From: Microcystis aeruginosa LEGE 91341
GTDB taxonomy: Bacteria > Cyanobacteriota > Cyanobacteriia > Cyanobacteriales > Microcystaceae
DNA length: 44,443 nt
Direction of reading: 5' to 3'
NCBI RefSeq assembly: GCF_015206885.1
Contig: NZ_JADEXY010000014.1
Span: 1-44,443, forward strand
Shown here: positions 6,338-14,469 of the stretch, one piece after another
How the letters are laid out: each line of letters starts with the position of its first letter
Numbering within the stretch: position 1 is the stretch's first letter
Made by a program: the position numbers and the translations under genes
The notes under the pieces: generated by a model
Seen by the model: only the letters and a program-made list of their open reading frames with translations
Told to the model about the DNA's origin: nothing
Database searches by the model: none

Positions 6338-8506
6338 CTATGGACTAATACCCGCAGATTTAAGGGCCTTGTCCATTAAAATTACATGGGTACTGCTTTC
6401 CTGTCCCTCATTGTCAGGACGACGCTGAATATAACTGCCATCGGATTGTAATTCCCATGCTTGTCGGTTATCTGACAACATAATCCCGAGAATTTCTTCC
6501 AGTTCCTTGGCGATCGCTGGTTCATCGATGGGTGTCACTGCTTCCACGCGACGACTCAGGTTCCGCGTCATCCAATCGGCGCTACCAATATAAACCTCGT
6601 CCTGACCACCATTGTAGAAGTAAAAAATGCGGGAATGTTCCAAAAAACGGCCGATAATGCTAATTACTCGGATATTTTCGCTTATTTCCGGCAATCCGGG
6701 CCGTAAACAACAGATGCCGCGAATAATCAAGTCAATCTGCACACCGGCACGAGAAGCAGCGTATAAAGCTTCTATAATCGGTTTATCGACAAGAGAGTTC
6801 ATTTTTGCCACAATGCGACCCGTACCGCCATTTTTACAGTTTTTGGCCTCGCGATCGATCATTGCTAACATCCGTTTTCGCAAACTCACCGGAGCAATTA
6901 AAAGTTTGCGGTAGGATTGCTGACGGGAGTATCCAGTCAGAAAGTTAAATAAATCGGTGATATCTGCCCCTAAATCCTCGCGACAGCTAAGTAAACCCAA
7001 ATCAGTGTATAATTTGGCAGTTTTTGGGTTATAATTGCCCGTGCCAATATGGAAATAACGACGGATTTTATCCCCTTCCTTTCTGACCACGAGAACCACT
7101 TTCGTGTGGGTTTTGAGACCAACTAAGCCATAAACAACGTGAACTCCGGCTTGTTCGAGCTTTTTCGCCCAACTAATGTTATTTTCCTCATCAAAGCGAG
7201 CTTTTAGTTCCACTAACGCTGCTACCTGTTTACCATTTTCTGCGGCTGCAATCAGGGAATTGACAATCGGGGAATCTCCGGAAGTACGATACAAAGTCAT
7301 TTTAATCGCTAAAACATGGGCATCATAGGCCGCCTGGGCGATAAACTGTTGTACTGAGGCACTAAAGGAATGGTAGGGGTGATGAACGAGAATATCGTTA
7401 TTGCGAATTAAAGTAAAAATATCTTCGCCATCCTGTTCTAGGATACCGTCTTCGTTACCGTCAACTGTTTCTCGCAATCCCTGTAAAACCGGTGGGGTGA
7501 CAGCATTCCAAGGGGGATCTTTCAGTTCGGGACAGGGTAAAGACAGAAAATAAAATAAATCTTTGTGTCCTAGCAGTCCATCCACATCGTAAACATCGAT
7601 CTCCTCAAGTCCGAGATCGCGCATGATCCGGTCTTTAATATTGCTAGGAGTAGAACTGTGGATTTCCAGACGTACTGCCGATTTACCGATGCGGCGCTTG
7701 CGTACTTCTTCCTCGATCGCTAATAATAAATCATCGGCCTCATCTTCTTCAACGGAGATGTCAGCATTGCGCGTCACCCGAAAAGGATAACATTCTTGGA
7801 TGATCATGCCGGGGAAAAGTGCCTCTAAATTGTGCATTACCACCTGTTCAAGGGGTACTCCCGTCCAAATCGAAGCTTTTCCATCTTGGTGGCGTAATTC
7901 TTTGGATAATGCCAGAAAACGGGGGAAAACCTGCGGCACTTTCACCCTGGCAAATAGTTCTTTATCGGTGTCGGGATCGCGAACGACTACGGCTAAATTG
8001 AGACTAAGATTAGAAATATAGGGAAAAGGATGACTAGGATCCACCGCTAGAGGAGTTAAAACGGGGAAAATATTTTGTTCAAAGTAATCGTGGAGATAAT
8101 TGCGCTGTTCTTGATGTAAATCCACATAGTTAATCAGATGAATTCCCTGTTCTACTAAGAGGTTTTTTAGGGTGTGTTCAAAAAGACGATCCTGCTGTTG
8201 CACAAGGGGACGCAGACGTTTACTGATCTCGATTAGCTGTTCTGAGGCAGTCCGGCCATCGGCACTTAAAACGGCTACATTTGCCTCTACCTGTTGTTTA
8301 AGCACTGCCACCCGTACCATAAAAAACTCGTCGAGATTGGCACAAAAAATGGCGGTAAATTTTAATCTTTCCAGTAGGGGAGTCCGAGGATCAAGTGCTT
8401 CATAAAGCACGCGACGATTAAATTCTAACCAGCTTAATTCTCGGTTAAAGTAATATTGCGAATCTTTAAGATCGATTTCGGAAGTTACGGTAGAAGCTTT
8501 AGCCAT
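6338..8506 (-). CDS. ppk: Polyphosphate kinase 1
   Basis: PPK1 reversibly polymerises the terminal phosphate of ATP into inorganic polyphosphate. The 722-residue length is normal. The N-terminal domain begins YFNRELSWLEFNRRVL (19-34). The phospholipase-D-like catalytic part has GLKTHTK with the candidate phospho-accepting His467, followed by YFHIGTGNYNPKTAKLYTD and, near the C-terminus, LEHSRIFYF and YIGSADWMTRNL. The start ATG at 8506 is followed by a short variable tail before the conserved block. The gene is complete; its last 86 bp were copied to 3452-3536 with the CRISPR leader. It stands alone on its strand, with array 2 immediately downstream. Confidence 0.97.
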   Translation of the reverse strand: MAKASTVTSEIDLKDSQYYFNRELSWLEFNRRVLYEALDPRTPLLERLKFTAIFCANLDEFFMVRVAVLKQQVEANVAVLSADGRTASEQLIEISKRLRPLVQQQDRLFEHTLKNLLVEQGIHLINYVDLHQEQRNYLHDYFEQNIFPVLTPLAVDPSHPFPYISNLSLNLAVVVRDPDTDKELFARVKVPQVFPRFLALSKELRHQDGKASIWTGVPLEQVVMHNLEALFPGMIIQECYPFRVTRNADISVEEDEADDLLLAIEEEVRKRRIGKSAVRLEIHSSTPSNIKDRIMRDLGLEEIDVYDVDGLLGHKDLFYFLSLPCPELKDPPWNAVTPPVLQGLRETVDGNEDGILEQDGEDIFTLIRNNDILVHHPYHSFSASVQQFIAQAAYDAHVLAIKMTLYRTSGDSPIVNSLIAAAENGKQVAALVELKARFDEENNISWAKKLEQAGVHVVYGLVGLKTHTKVVLVVRKEGDKIRRYFHIGTGNYNPKTAKLYTDLGLLSCREDLGADITDLFNFLTGYSRQQSYRKLLIAPVSLRKRMLAMIDREAKNCKNGGTGRIVAKMNSLVDKPIIEALYAASRAGVQIDLIIRGICCLRPGLPEISENIRVISIIGRFLEHSRIFYFYNGGQDEVYIGSADWMTRNLSRRVEAVTPIDEPAIAKELEEILGIMLSDNRQAWELQSDGSYIQRRPDNEGQESSTHVILMDKALKSAGISP

Positions 8507-9207
8507 AGAGTCTAATACCTAAATAATAGATTAAACAGTTAGTAAGAAGCCACTCAAGTCTAAATTTGACTATTTTTGGCGTTTTTTAGGCTAGAATGCC
8601 CCAGATTAACCAAAGTTACCCCGATTATCTTGGATGCTAGTCCTACTGATTCTAGCCTGACTGGGGAAAAAATCAATTTATTAAAAGGTTAAGAAATCAG
8701 TCCCGACCGATTAAGGTTAAATTAATCTTTCGGTGAAATTAGAGTGCCAAGAAGAACAATAGGCATGATCTGCTGAGAATATTGTTTTTAAAGCCCAGCT
8801 TTGATCATAACACAAAATCGAGCCGATCTGACTTGTTAAATATATCATCTCCAAGTTCAGGCAATAAACCGAATCAGCAATCTTGTAGGGTGCGTTCATG
8901 AAATGTAACGCACCTTATTTTTGCTTATGTAAACAGTAATTTGAATAGGATGACAATTTTTTAGCTAGACTAGAACAAATTATTGTGCTATGCAATTAAA
9001 TTATACCTTTCAATCTAGGATCAGCCATGCTAGACACAGCAACTCTTGAACGAAAGAATGTGCTTCAAGCAATGTTCAATCGCGCAATTACATGGGCTAA
9101 AACCATTTAATTTTATTTCAATGCTGCAATTATGTAGTCAATAGTCTGATTACTTGAATCGAAAAACCGTTGACAACTGTCCATCAAGTTTGTACTGAGG
9201 TAATCTA
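8507..9207. other. Intergenic region without a convincing gene
   Basis: About 700 bp between ppk and a phd-like gene. It holds the palindrome at 8889-8914 and a 27-codon frame from ATG 9028 that I cannot assign. A 60-codon minus-strand frame at 8717-8899 runs through the palindrome, is rich in Cys and aromatic residues and looks non-coding. Confidence 0.6.
8889..8914. repeat. Dispersed palindrome GGTGCGTT...AACGCACC
   Basis: Eight-bp perfect arms GGTGCGTT and AACGCACC are separated by 10 nt. It has the same TGTAGGGT-like lead-in as the palindromes in the fossil CRISPR spacers, suggesting a family of small dispersed elements. Confidence 0.8.
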
Positions 9208-9441
9208 ATGTTGAACGTCACTGTTGATGAAATACAACGCGATCCCTTGAAATATCTTCGTCAAGTAGAAGCAGGTGAAACGCTTGTCATTCTTAGATCT
9301 GATAAGCCGATCGCTGAACTTAGACCTATTGCCAGTAGTAAGCAATTGCGACCATTTGGTTTGTGTGCAGGCGAGTTTACCGTTCCAGATGATTTCGATG
9401 CTCCTTTGCTGGAAGGTCTTCACCTGTTAAACAAGATTTAG
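9208..9441 (+). CDS. Phd/YefM-type antitoxin, no toxin partner
   Basis: The 77-residue protein begins MLNVTVDEIQRDPLKYLRQV and continues GETLVILRSDKPIAELRPI, the usual N-terminal DNA-binding fold of Phd antitoxins, which repress their operon and neutralise a Doc or VapC toxin. The FTVPDDFDAPL tail is typical, but relatives normally follow it with a short acidic end whereas here it reads LEGLHLLNKI, which may reflect a late frameshift. No PIN-domain or other toxin follows; the 173 bp before cobA contains no frame of useful length. It is therefore an orphan or the remnant of a module. Confidence 0.8.
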   Translation: MLNVTVDEIQRDPLKYLRQVEAGETLVILRSDKPIAELRPIASSKQLRPFGLCAGEFTVPDDFDAPLLEGLHLLNKI

Positions 9442-9614
9442 GATCACAGCGATCGCTAGATAAAAGGTTAAGTAATGTTAAGATCATAATTCTTCATGAA
9501 GAAAGCGCATGATCGCCGAGTAACTGTAGCCAAAAATACCAAATTTTGTCCCAGTCACAATAAAGTAGGGATCAAGCGCATTCGATCGAAGCAAGAATTT
9601 TCTCCCCAGTATCT

Positions 9615-10415
9615 ATGAATCAATCAGAAAGTTGCGGTAAGGTCTATCTCGTCGGTGCGGGTCCCGGGGATCCCGGTTTGTTGACCTTAAAAGCGAAAGT
9701 TCTCCTAGAAAATGCCGATGTTGTCCTCTATGATGCCCTAGTCAGCCCCTCGATTCTAGCCATGATTAACCCCCGGGCCGAACAAATCCATGGGGGTAAG
9801 CGTCGCGGTCGTCATTCTCTAGTACAGGAGGAAATCACCGCTTTACTGATCCAAAAGGCCCAGACTAATGCCGTGGTTGTTCGTCTCAAGGGAGGGGATC
9901 CCTTTGTTTTCGGTCGCGGGGGTGAAGAAATGCTCGATCTGATCGCGGCCGGAATTAGCGTCGAGATCGTGCCGGGGATCACTTCAGGGATTGCCGTGCC
10001 TGCCTACGCCGGTATTCCTCTCACCCATCGCAATTATAGTTCCTCCGTTACTTTCGTCACCGGCCACGAGATGGTGGGTAAATATCGTCCCGAGGTTAAC
10101 TGGTCAGCGATCGCTCATGGTGCGGAAACAATTGTTGTTTACATGGGTGTGCATAATTTACCCTATATTATCGGCGAGTTGACCAAGGCGGGCAGAAGTC
10201 CAGAAACACCGATCGCCCTGATTCGCTGGGGAACAACACCGCAACAACAGCAATTAATCGGTACTTTCAGCACGATTATGAACCAGATCGAAGCCACCGG
10301 CTTTGAATCCCCTGCGATCGCTGTTATCGGTGCAGTGGTGAACCTTCACGATCTCTTACAAGCGGGACAACCTTTGCTCTCCAGGACAATCCCTCCCACT
10401 CCCATTTCTCTCTGA
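9615..10415 (+). CDS. cobA: Uroporphyrinogen-III C-methyltransferase
   Basis: SUMT transfers two methyl groups from S-adenosylmethionine to uroporphyrinogen III, giving precorrin-2 on the way to sirohaem and cobalamin. The 266-residue chain has the family P-loop-like GKVYLVGAGPGDPGLLTLKA (9-28), VVLYDALVSP, VVRLKGGDPFVFGRGGEE, the VPGITSGIAVPAYAGIPLTH block and VTFVTGHE. It is the single-domain form without a fused CysG or HemD part. The downstream YjbQ-family gene starts 11 bp after its stop on the same strand, suggesting co-transcription. Confidence 0.96.
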   Translation: MNQSESCGKVYLVGAGPGDPGLLTLKAKVLLENADVVLYDALVSPSILAMINPRAEQIHGGKRRGRHSLVQEEITALLIQKAQTNAVVVRLKGGDPFVFGRGGEEMLDLIAAGISVEIVPGITSGIAVPAYAGIPLTHRNYSSSVTFVTGHEMVGKYRPEVNWSAIAHGAETIVVYMGVHNLPYIIGELTKAGRSPETPIALIRWGTTPQQQQLIGTFSTIMNQIEATGFESPAIAVIGAVVNLHDLLQAGQPLLSRTIPPTPISL

Positions 10416-10425
10416 TTCGGTTGCC

Positions 10426-10845
10426 ATGCGTCAATATCAAAAATCCCTGACGATTACCACCAGTCCCAAGAATTTCCATCGTCTTACTGCCCCCATAGAA
10501 GAGATCGTGGCTGAATCGGGCATAACGACGGGATTATGCAGTCTATTTGTCTGTCACACCTCCGCTTCTTTGCTGATCCAAGAAAATGCCGATCCCGATG
10601 TTCTCACCGATTTGGCCAATTTCTTCGCCAAGTTAGTCCCGGAAGATAGCAGTCTCTACTATCATTCTACCGAAGGGCCAGACGATATGCCCGCTCACAT
10701 TCGCTCGGTTTTAACCCGGACATCGGAACAAATCCCGATCGCTAGGGGTAAATTAGTTTTAGGCATCTGGCAAGGTATCTATCTCTGGGAACACCGTCAG
10801 AGTCGTCACCAAAGACAAGTGGTGGTTCATATCACCGGGGTCTGA
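10426..10845 (+). CDS. YjbQ/UPF0047 family protein
   Basis: The 139-residue protein matches the secondary thiamine-phosphate synthase YjbQ family (UPF0047). Conserved parts are LFVCHTSASLLIQENADPDV, with the conserved His in CHTSA, and the end KLVLGIWQGIYLWEHR followed by VVVHITGV. Members have weak thiamine-phosphate synthase activity, but the physiological role is uncertain. It follows cobA closely and is probably cotranscribed. Length and ends are those of the family. Confidence 0.93.
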   Translation: MRQYQKSLTITTSPKNFHRLTAPIEEIVAESGITTGLCSLFVCHTSASLLIQENADPDVLTDLANFFAKLVPEDSSLYYHSTEGPDDMPAHIRSVLTRTSEQIPIARGKLVLGIWQGIYLWEHRQSRHQRQVVVHITGV

Positions 10846-10977
10846 AGCTTTGCGTATAGTTTTGTAATAGAAACTTTACTCGTACCCCTCATCGGAGTAA
10901 GATTTTTTCCGTGTACGATCAAATTGTTCGCTTTTTGAACAAAGAACTTCATATTTCGTAACAAAAGGAAACAATTT
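10846..10977 (+). promoter_or_regulatory. Upstream region of psaFJ
   Basis: This 132-bp stretch must carry the psaF promoter. It contains an inverted repeat TTGTTC/GAACAA (10924-10942) about 35 bp before the start and a clear ribosome-binding site AAAGGAA close to the ATG. I cannot place the -35 and -10 boxes with confidence. Confidence 0.4.
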
Positions 10978-11472
10978 ATGCGAAAATTGTTCGCTCTGGC
11001 CCTGGTGCTATCCCTCTGGTTCACCTTTGCCGCTCCAGCGTCGGCTGATTTGTCCAATCTGACCCCTTGTAGCGAAAATCCCGCTTTCCTACAAAAAGCG
11101 AAGAGTTTCCGCAACACCACTCCCGACCCCGAATCGGGAGCCAAACGCGCTCAAACCTACTCCCAAGCTCTCTGTGGACCGGAAGGCTATCCACACCTAA
11201 TTGTTGATGGTCGTTGGGACCACATGGGCGATTTCTTTATCCCTAGCATCCTATTCCTGTACATTACCGGTTGGATCGGTTGGGTTGGTCGGGCCTATTT
11301 AATCGCCGTGCGCGGCAGTAAAGATGCAGAAATGAAGGAAATCATCATCGATGTTCCCCTCGCTCTCAGCAAAATGTTAACGGGTTTTCTCTGGCCCTTG
11401 GCGGCTTTACAAGAAGCCACTTCCGGTAAATTAACCGTTAAGGATTCGGAAATTACCGTTTCCCCTCGTTAA
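10978..11472 (+). CDS. psaF: Photosystem I subunit III (PsaF)
   Basis: PsaF is a peripheral transmembrane subunit of photosystem I on the lumenal side. The 164-residue precursor has an N-terminal export signal ending near ASA (about residue 24), then [20 protein letters not shown], and the conserved [20 protein letters not shown] with the membrane segment [18 protein letters not shown]. The ribosome-binding site AAAGGAA precedes ATG 10978. psaJ follows 45 bp later; together they form the usual cyanobacterial psaFJ operon, closed by a terminator. Confidence 0.98.
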   Translation: MRKLFALALVLSLWFTFAAPASADLSNLTPCSENPAFLQKAKSFRNTTPDPESGAKRAQTYSQALCGPEGYPHLIVDGRWDHMGDFFIPSILFLYITGWIGWVGRAYLIAVRGSKDAEMKEIIIDVPLALSKMLTGFLWPLAALQEATSGKLTVKDSEITVSPR

Positions 11473-11517
11473 TTTTTGTGTCAAACCCTTGACTTTTTAT
11501 TCCCTAGGAGAACTCAG

Positions 11518-11646
11518 ATGGAAGGACTTACTAAATTTCTCTCGTCCGCACCCGTGTTAATTATGGCGCTGCTGACTTTCACAGCCGGGATTTTAATCGA
11601 ATTTAATCGCTTTTATCCCGATCTCTTATTCCACCCGCTAGGTTAA
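11518..11646 (+). CDS. psaJ: Photosystem I subunit IX (PsaJ)
   Basis: This 42-residue membrane peptide reads [20 protein letters not shown], then [20 protein letters not shown] and LG. PsaJ is a single-helix subunit next to PsaF that helps position it in photosystem I. The start is preceded by the strong ribosome-binding site CTAGGAGAACTCAG. Confidence 0.97.
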   Translation: MEGLTKFLSSAPVLIMALLTFTAGILIEFNRFYPDLLFHPLG

Positions 11647-11664
11647 AGCCAATCTCAGGTGATT

Positions 11665-11696
11665 AAAAGGGATACAGAGTCCACTGTATCCCTTTT
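11665..11696 (+). terminator. Rho-independent terminator of psaFJ
   Basis: AAAAGGGATACAG and CTGTATCCCTTTT pair in a 12-13-bp stem whose right arm ends in a T run, starting 19 bp after the psaJ stop. Confidence 0.9.
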
Positions 11697-11812
11697 TAAT
11701 GGCAATGAGCGGAGGGATTGGGGGAATCTTAAGAAAAGAAAGACACTGGGGACGACAGGCTCTCAAAATCGATAAGATACAGGTATCTGCAACCCCAGAG
11801 GTGGGACAAACC

Positions 11813-13411
11813 ATGCTGTTAGATAGAGATTTGATGCTAGAAAAGCGGCTGCGGTATCAAGAATTACAAGAAAAATTAAAAGAGATTTGGCAGGGAGAAA
11901 ACGTTCCCGAATCGGATGAATGCGATTATGATATCCTAGTTGTTCCTTCTTTTAGTATCGATCAGAGAGTCGGTCAAAAAGTGGCGGGTTTTTTACATTA
12001 CGAAGAAAGATTATTATTTTCTCTGATTCGGTTGCGACACCCGAAAACCCGTTTAATCTATGTAACAGCGCAGCCACTGGCGCGGATGGTGATTGATTAT
12101 TACCTGCAATTGTTGCCTGGGATTCCTTTTTCCCATGCTAATAATCGTCTGTTATTACTGACAACTCACGATAACTCTTTTCAACCTTTAACCCAAAAAA
12201 TTCTGGAAAGACCGCGCTTAGTAGCAAGAATCCGGCAAGCGTTGCGTCGAGATCGTGCCTACATGGTTTGTTTTAATTCTACTAATTTAGAGCGAGAATT
12301 GTCTTTACAATTAGATATTCCTTTATTTGCCTGTAGTCCAGATTTATTGTATTGGGGTTCTAAAAGTGGCAGTCGCGAGATTTTTGGTCAAAGTAATATT
12401 CCCCATCCTGACGGTAGTTTACAGGTAAATACGGTCAAAGATTTGTTATACGAAGCCGCTAGTTTGTGGTTCCGTCAACCGCAATTAAAACGCATGGTAG
12501 TGAAGTTAAATGAGGGGTTATCGGGAGAAGGAAATGCGGTTTTAGATTTACGTCCTTTAGGGGAAATTGTGGATAGTAACAGTCTAGATTTAAGCGAGAG
12601 AATGAATCTCTTGACCAAACAATTAGACAAGATGAGTTTTCAAGCAAGCGATGAAAATTGGGAGAGTTTTTCTGGCAAAATTGCTGAATTAGGGGGAATT
12701 GTTGAAGCTTTTATTGAAGGAGAAGAAAAGCGATCGCCGAGTGTGCAAGGTTATATTACACCCACGGGAGAAGTGAAGATTCTTTCCACTCACGATCAAA
12801 TTTTAGGGGGTCCCGATGGTCAAATTTATCTGGGTTGTCATTTTCCTGCCGATGAAAATTATCGCCTACAATTACAGGAATTAGGACTAAAAATAGGGGA
12901 AATTCTGGCAGCCAAGGGAGCAATTGAACGCTATGGAGTTGATTTCGTCGCAGTGAAAAATCCAGAAACTTTAGTCTGGGATTTACAGGCGATCGAAATT
13001 AATCTGCGAAAAGGAGGAACTACCCATCCTTTTATGACTTTGAAGCTTTTAACTAATGGTGAATACGATCAAAAAACCGGATCATTTTTCAGTCAACCTC
13101 ACCAGGAAAAATACTATATTGCCTCCGATAATCTCCACAAACCCCAATACAAAGGTTTACTTCCCGATGATTTAATGGATATTATTGCTAAACATCACTT
13201 ACATTTTGATAGTAGCAGTAAAACGGGAACAGTTTTTCATCTCATGGGTGCGCTGTCAGAATTTGGTAAATTAGGGTTAACTTGTATCGGTAATTCTAGT
13301 GAGGAAGCGGCGGCAATTTATCAGCGTGTGGAACAGGTTTTAGATTGGGAAACAGAGCATAGTTCCATAAATTTAGGTTATTGTTCTGGATTACCGATTA
13401 CTTGGATATAA
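11813..13411 (+). CDS. ATP-grasp protein, PGM1-like peptide ligase family
   Basis: The protein resembles cyanobacterial ATP-grasp proteins of the peptide-ligase PGM1-related group (pre-ATP-grasp domain plus ATP-grasp domain), which join carboxylates to amines using ATP; the substrate here is unknown. Visible parts are DYDILVVPSFSIDQRVGQKV in the pre-domain, MVVKLNEGLSGEGNAVLDLR as nucleotide-binding segment, then FIEGEEKRSPSVQGYITPTG and the metal-binding-type end LQAIEINLRKGGTTHPFM. I chose ATG 11813 (532 residues) because the longer frame from 11699 starts inside the tail of the psaFJ terminator; conserved sequence begins only after residue MLLDRDLMLEKRL. It stands alone on its strand; the IS200 element follows. 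Confidence 0.8.
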   Translation: MLLDRDLMLEKRLRYQELQEKLKEIWQGENVPESDECDYDILVVPSFSIDQRVGQKVAGFLHYEERLLFSLIRLRHPKTRLIYVTAQPLARMVIDYYLQLLPGIPFSHANNRLLLLTTHDNSFQPLTQKILERPRLVARIRQALRRDRAYMVCFNSTNLERELSLQLDIPLFACSPDLLYWGSKSGSREIFGQSNIPHPDGSLQVNTVKDLLYEAASLWFRQPQLKRMVVKLNEGLSGEGNAVLDLRPLGEIVDSNSLDLSERMNLLTKQLDKMSFQASDENWESFSGKIAELGGIVEAFIEGEEKRSPSVQGYITPTGEVKILSTHDQILGGPDGQIYLGCHFPADENYRLQLQELGLKIGEILAAKGAIERYGVDFVAVKNPETLVWDLQAIEINLRKGGTTHPFMTLKLLTNGEYDQKTGSFFSQPHQEKYYIASDNLHKPQYKGLLPDDLMDIIAKHHLHFDSSSKTGTVFHLMGALSEFGKLGLTCIGNSSEEAAAIYQRVEQVLDWETEHSSINLGYCSGLPITWI

Positions 13412-13465
13412 CTAGACTGATTTACTGGCTGTAATTTTTTTTCAGAGATTTAATCTCTTCGGGTC

Positions 13466-13980
13466 TAATTCCCCGCCGCTCGCGGCGTACAATAGAAAAA
13501 TGAGTGAATACATCCATAAGAGCCATAACGTAAGTGTTTTGCTATATCATTTAGTGTTCCCAGCCAAATATCGTAAAGCCGTTTTCGACGAACAGGTAGA
13601 TAGCTTGTTGAAAGAAGTCTGTCTAGAGATGGAAAAACGATACGAGATAAAGTTTGTAGAAATTGGAGTGGATAAAGATCATGTGCATTTTCTGGTGCAA
13701 TCAGTACCGACCTATAGTGTGACAAGGATAGTGACAATGATTAAAAGTATAACGGCGAGAGAAATTTTCAAAAAGTGTCCTCAAGTGAAAAAGCAGTTGT
13801 GGGGAGGAGAGTTTTGGAGTGATGGATATTACGCAAGTACGGTAGGAAAGCATGGGGATGAAGGTATGATAGCGAGATATGTAAAAGAACAAGATAAAGA
13901 ATACCTGCAGCTACACCAAAATCTACAATTGAGTCTATTTTGATTCTGATACCCCGTCCGCTTGCGGCGGGGTAGTTCAT
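13466..13980 (+). mobile_element. IS200/IS605-family insertion sequence, tnpA only
   Basis: A Y1 transposase gene is flanked by subterminal hairpins: CGCCGCTCGCGGCG on the left (13474-13487) and CCCCGTCCGC-TT-GCGGCGGGG with one bulged T on the right (13952-13972). Such imperfect palindromes near the ends, no terminal inverted repeats and no target duplication are the hallmark of IS200/IS605. There is no tnpB. Exact cleavage sites cannot be set without an empty-site comparison, so the ends are approximate. Confidence 0.85.
13500..13943 (+). CDS. tnpA: IS200/IS605-family TnpA transposase
   Basis: TnpA is a single-strand-specific HUH tyrosine transposase acting on hairpin ends. The 147-residue product is full length and has VLLYHLVFPAKYRKAVFD near the start, the HUH motif in DKDHVHFLVQ, and the catalytic tyrosine region WSDGYYASTVGKHGDEG. 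I see no lesion, so the element may be active. It starts about 12 bp after the left hairpin. Confidence 0.95.
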   Translation: MSEYIHKSHNVSVLLYHLVFPAKYRKAVFDEQVDSLLKEVCLEMEKRYEIKFVEIGVDKDHVHFLVQSVPTYSVTRIVTMIKSITAREIFKKCPQVKKQLWGGEFWSDGYYASTVGKHGDEGMIARYVKEQDKEYLQLHQNLQLSLF

Positions 13981-14067
13981 TCATCCAAGCAGGCAGTTCC
14001 TGGCAGCCAATGACCGATAGTTTTACCTTAGTTAAAAGTTGTCTTGACCGTGATGCACTTAACTGGT

Positions 14068-14280
14068 TTAAATGGCCTCTAAATATTTGCTATCGAGCAG
14101 AAATGAGCCTCGATCGAATTTTACACCCCAATAACCCCCCGGCCGGCGATCAATAACCGTGCCGATATCGTCGATATTGAGTAGCTCTGGCGGCCGTAAC
14201 ATAGGCATAGGATCGGCGGTTTTCAGGTAAGGGGGAATGGCAATCAGACGGACTTTTCCCCCGACGCTAATTTCACTCAT
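14068..14280 (-). CDS. sipA: SipA, small regulator of the NblS/Hik33 sensor kinase (DUF3148)
   Basis: SipA is a small SH3-like protein known in cyanobacteria to bind and stimulate the sensor kinase NblS (Hik33), which controls high-light and nutrient-stress genes. The 70-residue product has the family signature PPYLKTADPMPMLRPPELL (16-34) followed by VIDRRPGGYWGVKFDRGSFL and LLDSKYLE, with normal length. It is monocistronic, on the strand opposite to its neighbours. Between it and the IS200 element is a gene-free stretch of about 90 bp; 14281-14469 upstream holds no gene. Confidence 0.92.
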   Translation of the reverse strand: MSEISVGGKVRLIAIPPYLKTADPMPMLRPPELLNIDDIGTVIDRRPGGYWGVKFDRGSFLLDSKYLEAI

Positions 14281-14469
14281 GGTACTGGCTAAATGCGATC
14301 ATGACATAGTATCTCAACTTAGCATATTTCAAATCATTCTAAAGATAGATTTCTCAGGGAATAGGCATTGTGTAAGCTGTCCTTGTCTCCCCTTGGCGTT
14401 GGGTTGGGGTGTTGCTTGACCTAGCGGCGAGGGGATAATCGCAATACGAAATCTGCTAGAGCAATAATC

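Noticed and set aside
8717-8899. 60-codon minus-strand frame upstream of ppk
   Set aside because: It runs through the dispersed palindrome and has unlikely composition with no ribosome-binding site.
11699-11812. Upstream start extending the ATP-grasp protein by 38 residues
   Set aside because: The start overlaps the tail of the psaFJ terminator and the added sequence does not resemble the family.
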